From NCBI GenBank assembly GCA_947471245.1, contig CANIXM010000147.1, positions 1 to 5,622 of the forward strand: DNA of 5,622 bases, in the 5' to 3' direction. The position numbers were made by a program, and so were the translations under genes. Of this stretch, positions 1-4,340 are shown piece after piece (the first letter of the stretch is position 1; every line of letters begins with the position of its first letter). This stretch comes from Paludibacteraceae bacterium. Lineage in GTDB: Bacteria > Bacteroidota > Bacteroidia > Bacteroidales > Paludibacteraceae. Under the pieces are notes generated by a model that did not search any database, was not told where the DNA came from, and worked only from the letters and a program-made list of their open reading frames with translations.

Positions 1-1
1 A

Positions 2-418
2 AATTTCTTGGGTGATAATGCAGAATCACGTTTGATTCATTTCTCGGATGTGGACTTTCCACGCTTCGAAGTAGTTTTTGGTGGAGGCGATTCGTTCAGA
101 GAATCACTGGTGGTGGATGCCGAAGAGTTTATCGGTGTAAAGAGCTTCAAAGCCAAAGGCAAGCGACTCACCACATTCGAAGTGGAAACTATCAACGAAC
201 TGGAGCCGATACGCTTTGCTCCACCCAAAGAGGATGTTGATGCTACTAACGAAGAAGAGGAAACTCCTGCATTAACAGAGCTGGTAGAAAAAGCCATCAA
301 CGCCAAAAAGCAAAAGCTGGAAGAAGTGGGTGACGAAGAAGGCAACGAAATACCTGACGATGTGATAGACCAAAAACGAATTCTGGATGACTTAACTGGT
401 CAAATGACTTTGTTTTAA
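2..418 (+). CDS. parC: DNA topoisomerase IV / gyrase subunit A, C-terminal end (partial)
   Basis: This is the last 138 codons of a gene that begins before the window; the frame is open from base 2 and ends with TAA at 416-418. The family is the DNA-cleaving A subunit of type IIA topoisomerases, which works with the ATPase B subunit (ParE/GyrB) to decatenate or supercoil DNA in the cytoplasm. Only the end of the C-terminal beta-pinwheel is visible: the run from SRLIHFSDVDFPRFEVVF to FIGVKSFKAKGKRLTTFEVE matches what I recall of Bacteroidota ParC/GyrA-like proteins. After it comes the segment INELEPIRF, an acidic linker (DVDATNEEEETP), a charged Lys/Glu stretch and a short tail ending in TGQMTLF. 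The catalytic tyrosine and cleavage domain lie upstream, out of view. Bacteroidota annotations call this protein either GyrA or ParC, and this tail alone does not settle which; ParC is my preference. No clear terminator follows; the first hairpin downstream is at 514-526. Confidence 0.82.
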   Translation, partial: NFLGDNAESRLIHFSDVDFPRFEVVFGGGDSFRESLVVDAEEFIGVKSFKAKGKRLTTFEVETINELEPIRFAPPKEDVDATNEEEETPALTELVEKAINAKKQKLEEVGDEEGNEIPDDVIDQKRILDDLTGQMTLF

Positions 419-428
419 GATAAGATAA

Positions 429-495
429 AACACGAAGGCACGGAGACACAAATTAATTGAAAAAGAATTTAAATTATCGTTTATTTTAGACGATT
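429..495. repeat. Direct repeat copy A (CACGAAGGCACGGAGACAC type)
   Basis: This 67-base block starts with AACACGAAGGCACGGAGACAC and ends in GACGATT. It recurs at 626-693 with about 60 of 68 aligned positions identical (hand alignment: seven substitutions and one gap). The part around ATTGAAAAAGAATTTAAATT is unchanged between copies. Degenerate phrases of the form CACgAAGgCAC-CAAAGACAC are, as I recall, scattered widely between genes in Bacteroidota and other phyla, with no settled function. It begins only 10 bases after the topoisomerase stop codon. Confidence 0.8.
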
Positions 496-513
496 CGGGT
501 TTACTGAAAGCAT

Positions 514-575
514 TTCCCGTAGGGAATTAATATTAATAGCAACAATTATCATATCTATCAATTCCACGTAGTGGA
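514..575. repeat. REP-like pair of GTA-loop hairpins
   Basis: Two short hairpins share the same loop. The first (514-526) is TTCCC-GTA-GGGAA and the second (563-575) is TCCAC-GTA-GTGGA; each has a perfect 5-bp stem. Between them, 532-539 and 555-562 are complementary at 7 of 8 positions, so the whole block can also fold on itself. Paired short palindromes like this resemble REP/BIME elements, which in other bacteria are moved by REP-associated tyrosine transposases. The CCCGTAGGG and CCACGTAGTGG forms are familiar to me from intergenic DNA of Bacteroidota. No transposase is present here, so the mechanism is inference. Confidence 0.65.
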
Positions 576-586
576 TAAACTAAAAA

Positions 587-614
587 ATTGAACACAAAGG
601 CACTAAGGCACAAA
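587..614. repeat. Short copy C of the CACAAAGGCAC direct repeat
   Basis: The phrase ATTGAACACAAAGGCACTAAGGCACAAA is a shortened relative of the heads of the copies at 429-495 and 626-693. It keeps only the CAC-AAGGCAC-CACAAA head and lacks the AT-rich body and the GACGATT end. It lies 12 bases downstream of the GTA-loop hairpin pair and 11 bases upstream of copy B. Confidence 0.65.
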
Positions 615-625
615 TAATAGGGTTG

Positions 626-693
626 AACACGGAGGCACAAAGACACAAAAAAAATTGAAAAAGAATTTAAATTAACGTTTATTTTCGACGATT
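626..693. repeat. Direct repeat copy B (CACGGAGGCACAAAGACAC type)
   Basis: This is the second full copy of the block at 429-495. It opens with AACACGGAGGCACAAAGACAC, carries the same AT-rich body and ends in GACGATT. It is one base longer because of an A-run length change. A spacing of 197 bases between equivalent points, with different repeats in between, argues against a simple recent tandem duplication. It suggests either insertion of the hairpin block between two older copies or independent arrival of each copy. Confidence 0.8.
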
Positions 694-726
694 AAATTAG
701 TAGGACAAATAGGGTGTCACATTTAT

Positions 727-854
727 TTGCCGTCCCATTTATGGGGCGGAATAGATGTTCAACAATCAAAGGGCTTTAGCCAAATTTTATCATTGTTTGG
801 CTAAAGCCAATACCTAATTCTATCTAACTATCCGCCCCATAAATGGGACGGCAA
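727..854. repeat. Nested inverted repeat (REP/MITE-like), 128 bases
   Basis: The outer arms are 727-750 (TTGCCGTCCCATTTATGGGGCGGA) described by key parts: CCGTCCC, ATTTAT, GGGGCGG; the other arm at 831-854 is its perfect 24-base reverse complement. Each outer arm is itself a small hairpin: CCGTCCC pairs with GGGGCGG (one G-T wobble) around ATTTAT. Inside is a second perfect inverted repeat of 13 bases, GGCTTTAGCCAAA at 772-784 and TTTGGCTAAAGCC at 796-808, with an 11-base loop. The element carries no gene and shows no target-site duplication that I can see. TTTGGCTAAAGCC-type palindromes are, to my memory, common between genes in Bacteroidota. A mobile REP/MITE origin is inferred. Transcribed RNA would fold very strongly here, so it could also end transcription coming from the topoisomerase gene. 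Confidence 0.8.
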
Positions 855-880
855 TTGAAACAGGACAACAACTATATTTG
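855..880 (+). promoter_or_regulatory. Candidate promoter for the fumarase gene
   Basis: TATATTTG at 873-880 fits the Bacteroidota -7 box TAnnTTTG. A TTG at 855-857 could serve as the -33 box, but the gap of 15 bases is shorter than the usual 17-21 or so, which lowers confidence. Transcription would start near 885 and give a leader of about 90 bases before the ATG at 978. The -33 candidate directly abuts the right end of the nested inverted repeat (727-854), so that insertion may have supplied or replaced part of the promoter. Confidence 0.4.
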
Positions 881-977
881 GTTTCACTTACTGTTCAAAC
901 CGAACTCTGCAACCAAATTGAAAAGAAAAAACACGAAGATTGATCTCCATAAATAGAATGAACTAAAAAAAACATAT

Positions 978-2609
978 ATGGCAAAAGAATTCAAATACCA
1001 GGATGTATTTCCATTGGGTAAAGAAAAAACCGAGTATTACTTACTCACCAAAGACTATGTAAGTGTGTCGCAGTTGGACGGCAATGAAATCCTCAAAGTA
1101 GAGCAAGAAGGCATTGCTAAGATGGCACGAACTGCCATGCGCGACTGTGCATTTCTGCTTCGTCCAGAGCATCAACGCCAAGTGGCAGCTATCCTTGCTG
1201 ACACTGAAGCGAGCGAAAATGATAAATATGTAGCACTTACCATGCTTCGCAATGCTGAAATATCTGCAAAAGGCATTCTTCCTTTCTGTCAAGATACGGG
1301 TACTGCTACTGTCTATGCCAAAAAAGGCAACAACATATGGACGGATGGTAATGACGAAGAAGCCTTGTCAAAAGGAATCTACGAAACCTACACCGAAGAA
1401 AACCTGCGTTATTCTCAAAATGCAGCCTTGAACATGTACGATGAGGTAAATACTGGCACCAACCTGCCTGCTCAAATAGACCTTGTGGCATCTCACGGCA
1501 ACGAATACAAATTTCTATTCATCGCCAAAGGTGGTGGGTCGGCCAACAAATCCTATCTTTTCCAAGAGACAAAAGCATTGCTGAACCCAGTGTCATTGGA
1601 AAAATTCTTGACCGAAAAGATGAAAACCCTTGGCACTGCGGCTTGTCCTCCTTACCACATCGCATTCGTGATAGGTGGCACGTCGGCCGATGCTTGTATG
1701 AAAACGGTAAAACTTGCCTCTACCAAATATTATGATGAATTGCCCACTGAAGGCAATGAGCTAGGACAAGCTTTCCGCGACGTAGAGATGGAACAAAAAA
1801 TCTTGAAACAAGCACAAGCCTCTGGACTAGGTGCTCAGTTTGGCGGAAAATACTTTGCTCATGACATCCGCATCGTTCGTCTTTCTCGCCACGGCGCGTC
1901 GTGTTTTGTAGGCATGGCTGTATCTTGCTCTGCCGACAGAAACATCAAAGCAAAAATCAACAAAGACGGTATTTGGATTGAGAAAATGGAAGACAATCCA
2001 GGCGCATTGATACCAGTAGAACTTCGTCAGCAAGGTGAAGGTGATGCCGTAAAAATAGACTTGAACCTACCGATGGCAGATATCTTGGCTACACTGAGTA
2101 AATATCCAGTTGCCACTCGTTTGTCACTCAATGGTACCATCATCGTAGGTCGTGACATAGCTCATGCCAAGCTCAAAGAAGTGCTTGACTCAGGCAAACC
2201 ACTACCACAATACCTGAAAGACCATCCTATCTACTACGCTGGTCCTGCAAAAACACCTAAAGGAATGGCGTCTGGATCATTTGGACCTACTACTGCTGGT
2301 CGTATGGACTCGTATGTGGACTTATTACAAGCCAATGGTGGTAGCCTTATCATGATAGCAAAGGGCAACCGCACACAACAAGTAACCGACGCTTGTCAGA
2401 AATATGGTGGTTTCTATCTAGGTTCTATCGGTGGCCCCGCAGCTATTCTTGCCGAGCAAAACATCAAAAAAGTAGAATGCCTTGAATACCCAGAATTGGG
2501 AATGGAAGCGATTTGGAAAATTGAAGTAGAGAATTTCCCTGCATTTATCCTTGTTGATGACAAAGGGAATGACTTCTTTAAACTGATTAAACCAACTACT
2601 GTTTGCTAA
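978..2609 (+). CDS. fumA: Fumarate hydratase class I ([4Fe-4S] fumarase)
   Basis: This enzyme interconverts fumarate and L-malate in the TCA cycle, or in the reductive branch under anoxia, in the cytoplasm. The protein has 543 residues, close to the 548 of E. coli FumA. Three cysteines in the right contexts should bind the oxygen-sensitive cluster: C104 in PFCQDTG, C223 in TAACPPYH and C317 in GMAVSCSADR; each is one residue below its E. coli FumA counterpart (105, 224, 318). The N-terminal Fumerase domain covers roughly residues 50-325 and the C-terminal domain about 330-535, with the signature SFGPTTAGRMD at 434-444. By comparison with the Leishmania enzyme, D106 and T438 are the likely catalytic residues. 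The ATG at 978 gives the expected N-terminus (MAKEFKYQDVFPLG); it is preceded by an A-rich run and no Shine-Dalgarno sequence, as is usual in this phylum. It appears to be transcribed alone. A 24-base duplication overlaps its last two codons. Confidence 0.96.
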   Translation: MAKEFKYQDVFPLGKEKTEYYLLTKDYVSVSQLDGNEILKVEQEGIAKMARTAMRDCAFLLRPEHQRQVAAILADTEASENDKYVALTMLRNAEISAKGILPFCQDTGTATVYAKKGNNIWTDGNDEEALSKGIYETYTEENLRYSQNAALNMYDEVNTGTNLPAQIDLVASHGNEYKFLFIAKGGGSANKSYLFQETKALLNPVSLEKFLTEKMKTLGTAACPPYHIAFVIGGTSADACMKTVKLASTKYYDELPTEGNELGQAFRDVEMEQKILKQAQASGLGAQFGGKYFAHDIRIVRLSRHGASCFVGMAVSCSADRNIKAKINKDGIWIEKMEDNPGALIPVELRQQGEGDAVKIDLNLPMADILATLSKYPVATRLSLNGTIIVGRDIAHAKLKEVLDSGKPLPQYLKDHPIYYAGPAKTPKGMASGSFGPTTAGRMDSYVDLLQANGGSLIMIAKGNRTQQVTDACQKYGGFYLGSIGGPAAILAEQNIKKVECLEYPELGMEAIWKIEVENFPAFILVDDKGNDFFKLIKPTTVC

Positions 2610-2651
2610 ATGAGTTGACGAGTTGACTGTTAAATAAGTTGACGAGTTGGC
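2604..2651. repeat. 24-base tandem duplication across the fumarase stop codon
   Basis: Copy 1 (2604-2627) and copy 2 (2628-2651) are adjacent and match at 21 of 24 positions. Each consists of an 8-base block TGCTAAAT or TGTTAAAT followed by two 8-base units of GAGTTGAC type (the last reads GAGTTGGC). Copy 1 begins in the final Cys codon of the fumarase (TGC TAA), so both the codon and the stop are copied, and copy 2 reads TGT TAA. No third copy follows. GAGTTGAC-like runs occur between genes in other Bacteroidota, to my memory. Confidence 0.8.
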
Positions 2652-2757
2652 TGGGGTGATCTGAAAGAAAAGCTATTCGAATAATTCAAAATGACGTAGC
2701 CCTGATATCAAAAAATCATTTAGCACGATTACAATTAAACTAAATAAAAATCACTTA

Positions 2758-3210
2758 ATGACTAGAACAATCAGAATTTTTGTATTAGTTATGCTAACAT
2801 CGTTTTTGAGTAGTAATGCATTTTCTCAAATAGGGGTTTCGTATTATTCCAGCTATTCCAAGCTAGGTGTAAGCTACGATTTCTCGAATAAAGTATGGGG
2901 AGAATTTCGATTGAATAGTAATGGAGAACTATCTAATTTGTCCCCAGAATTGGTTATATGTAAAAATTTCATCCGAAGTGAAAACTATTCCATTTATGTA
3001 GGAGTAGGTGGTGTGTTTAACCGAGTTATCGGGTACAATCTAAATGGATATGGATATGCCACTTCCGCGATAGTAACACCTATAGGAATCCAATTCTCGC
3101 CATTAGAAAAGTTGGATAAACTCTCGTTACACCTAGAGTTACTACCAACTATTGGGGAGTACTGGCAAACATTTGCATTTACTTCATGGGGGTTGAGATA
3201 TAAGTTCTAA
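2758..3210 (+). CDS. Small exported protein, probable outer-membrane beta-barrel
   Basis: I do not recognise a named family for this 150-residue protein. Residues 1-23 form a clear Sec signal peptide: basic MTRTIR, a hydrophobic core FVLVMLTSFL, and a likely signal peptidase I cut after AFS with Gln24 as the new N-terminus, a pattern common in Bacteroidota. The mature part of about 127 residues alternates polar and hydrophobic or aromatic residues in short stretches (IGVSYYSSYSKLGVSYDF, YSIYVGVGGVFNRV, LSLHLELLPTIG). It ends in WGLRYKF with a terminal Phe, the usual last-strand signal of outer-membrane barrels. No lipobox cysteine is present. Its length suits a small barrel of perhaps eight strands, which is inference. 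The coding sequence looks more AT-rich than the fumarase. There is no SD site and no clear promoter in 2652-2757; a strong terminator follows 26 bases after the stop. Confidence 0.75.
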   Translation: MTRTIRIFVLVMLTSFLSSNAFSQIGVSYYSSYSKLGVSYDFSNKVWGEFRLNSNGELSNLSPELVICKNFIRSENYSIYVGVGGVFNRVIGYNLNGYGYATSAIVTPIGIQFSPLEKLDKLSLHLELLPTIGEYWQTFAFTSWGLRYKF

Positions 3211-3236
3211 TTTCTCAGAAAACAGTCACTAACAAC

Positions 3237-3267
3237 AAAAAGGCAACCGCAAATGGGTTGCCTTTTT
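3237..3267. terminator. Bidirectional rho-independent terminator
   Basis: AAAAAGGCAACC (3237-3248) and GGTTGCCTTTTT (3256-3267) form a perfect 12-bp stem around a 7-base loop. The A-run on the left and T-run on the right give a U-tract in either direction. It sits between convergent genes, 26 bases after the stop at 3210 and 33 bases beyond the stop of the minus-strand gene at 3301, so it probably ends both transcripts. Confidence 0.9.
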
Positions 3268-3300
3268 GCTATATATCAATCGGTATATCAAACCCTTACA

Positions 3301-3933
3301 TTATTCACAAAGCCACACAGCATGTTTTTCAAAACTTGCATTATCAATTTGTGCCAACATAAAAGCCGCTACGCTTGCCCTAGAAATACTAGCTGAACCC
3401 TTCAGAAGTTCATTACTTGTTCCAAATTTAAGTGGTGTCACCTGTTTTCCATCATTCAGTCCACCAGGTCTCACTATCGTCCAATTCAATTTACTAGCCG
3501 TAATTCGAGCTTCATTCACCGCATGATCCGCCAGTGGAACACGTAGCATGAAATCCACAATAAAAAACCTAAGTGGCTGTGGAATCTTGTACTTACTCTC
3601 CCCCACACCGAGACTTGACAAGTATATAAATCGGTTGACGCCTTCCATTTCAGCAACCTTTACGATTTGGTCAATTCCATCCATAATTTTTGTGGCATGC
3701 TTACGCAATGATCCTCCTCCTAGACATGAAACACAAACGTCAGCTCCTTTGATGGCAGCATGAAGTTGGGTTGTGCTATTTAGTTCTCCAACCAACGACT
3801 TCAAATTCGGGTGTGTTTTGCCCAATGCTGATTCCCTTCTTACATAAGCCACTACTTGATGACCTGCCGCTAAAGCCTGATCAACAAATAAAGTACCTGT
3901 CCTGCCACTGGCACCAAAAACTACAATTTTCAT
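3301..3933 (-). CDS. NAD(P)-binding atypical SDR-family oxidoreductase (BVR-B/NmrA-like)
   Basis: The protein has 210 residues, the usual size for the atypical short-chain dehydrogenase group that includes biliverdin reductase B/flavin reductase-like proteins (NAD(P)H-binding family). The Rossmann start MKIVVFGASGRTG carries the GxxGxxG motif at residues 7-13. Basic residues R32-R33 after the second strand suggest NADPH preference. Further hallmarks are VCVSCLGGG (67-74), RFIYLSSLGVG (101-111) and WTIVRPGGLNDG (151-162). The classical YxxxK catalytic pair of typical SDRs is not evident in the usual place, so the substrate and even catalysis remain open; reductase, redox sensor and stress-response roles are all known among relatives. 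I chose the ATG at 3933-3931 because the Rossmann strand begins there; an in-frame ATG 30 bases upstream (3963) would add MIFKYFYSII, which is unlike the family. It is convergent with the small barrel gene and divergent from the FGE-domain gene. Confidence 0.85.
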   Translation of the reverse strand: MKIVVFGASGRTGTLFVDQALAAGHQVVAYVRRESALGKTHPNLKSLVGELNSTTQLHAAIKGADVCVSCLGGGSLRKHATKIMDGIDQIVKVAEMEGVNRFIYLSSLGVGESKYKIPQPLRFFIVDFMLRVPLADHAVNEARITASKLNWTIVRPGGLNDGKQVTPLKFGTSNELLKGSASISRASVAAFMLAQIDNASFEKHAVWLCE

Positions 3934-4010
3934 TATAATCGAATAAAAATATTTAAAAATCAAATAATTAAGGACATAGAGAGAAACGAAAAGCGGGTCT
4001 CAAAAGTTTT

Positions 4011-4018
4011 CAAATATA
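4011..4018 (-). promoter_or_regulatory. Candidate -7 box for the SDR-family gene
   Basis: Read on the minus strand this is TATATTTG, a full match to the Bacteroidota -7 consensus TAnnTTTG. Transcription would begin near 4005 and leave a leader of about 70 bases before the ATG at 3933. I cannot find a convincing TTG -33 box 17-21 bases upstream, so this is only a candidate in an AT-rich region. Confidence 0.35.
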
Positions 4019-4084
4019 GAAATGAAAAAACGAACAGTCACATAAAATTCATTAAAAAAACTTGAAAAAAAGAAATAAATCAAA

Positions 4085-4118
4085 TTTGACTTGCAAAAGC
4101 AAAAAAAGTTTATCTTTG
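4085..4118 (+). promoter_or_regulatory. Bacteroidota-type promoter for the FGE-domain gene
   Basis: TATCTTTG at 4111-4118 is a perfect TAnnTTTG -7 box. Two -33 candidates precede it: TTTG at 4085-4088 (22-base gap) and TTG at 4091-4093 (17-base gap), both near the range reported for sigma-ABfr promoters. Transcription would start around 4123-4128. The next gene on this strand starts at 4341, so the transcript would have a leader of more than 210 bases. Confidence 0.7.
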
Positions 4119-4124
4119 CTATTT

Positions 4125-4340
4125 GAAATAAAAAAGGATTAGTTTTTCTAGCAACTATAGATATTTTGGCTGGACTGACGAATAGCTATTTTTGCAGAAC
4201 AGTACATTCAACAAAAGTCATAACTCATAATAGTCTTGATACAAGCATGATTAGGATTATTCACCTTCTACAGGGTCTAATTCTTTTGCTAAGAATAGGA
4301 CTAGTTATGTGACCTCTAACTAAAAAATAAACAGGAACGC
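4125..4340 (+). other. Long untranslated leader, possible structured RNA
   Basis: No convincing gene lies between the promoter and the ATG at 4341. Possible base-paired pieces are CTAGC (4149-4153) with GCTGG further on, the palindrome AATAGCTATT near 4181-4190, CTTG-ATA-CAAG (4235-4245), TTCTT-TTGCT-AAGAA (4281-4295), and a longer-range pairing of CATAACT (4219-4225) with AGTTATG (4303-4309) that would enclose the last two. I do not recognise a known riboswitch, and no U-tract terminator or long helix is visible. AGGA at 4333-4336 is a weak SD-like site four bases before the start codon. The start edge of the leader is estimated from the promoter. Confidence 0.4.

Noticed and set aside
37..345. 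Open frame of 102 codons on the minus strand within the topoisomerase gene
   Set aside because: It lies fully opposite a well-recognised coding region and encodes a low-complexity Ser-rich product, as expected for a shadow frame.
419..854. Possible CRISPR array because of repeated units
   Set aside because: Copies are few, of different types and at irregular spacing, with no uniform repeat-spacer pattern and no cas genes.
1041..2033. Three minus-strand open frames (1041-1292, 1306-1491, 1827-2033)
   Set aside because: All lie opposite the fumarase gene, resemble no protein family and have no start signals of their own.
3266..3763. Two plus-strand open frames (3266-3526 and 3548-3763)
   Set aside because: They are antisense to the SDR-family gene, whose Rossmann motifs are clear; the first also begins inside the terminator's T-run edge.
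3933..3963. Longer start for the SDR-family gene at 3963
   Set aside because: The ten extra residues (MIFKYFYSII) precede the Rossmann strand without a family counterpart; the ATG at 3933 gives the standard MKIVVFGASG start.
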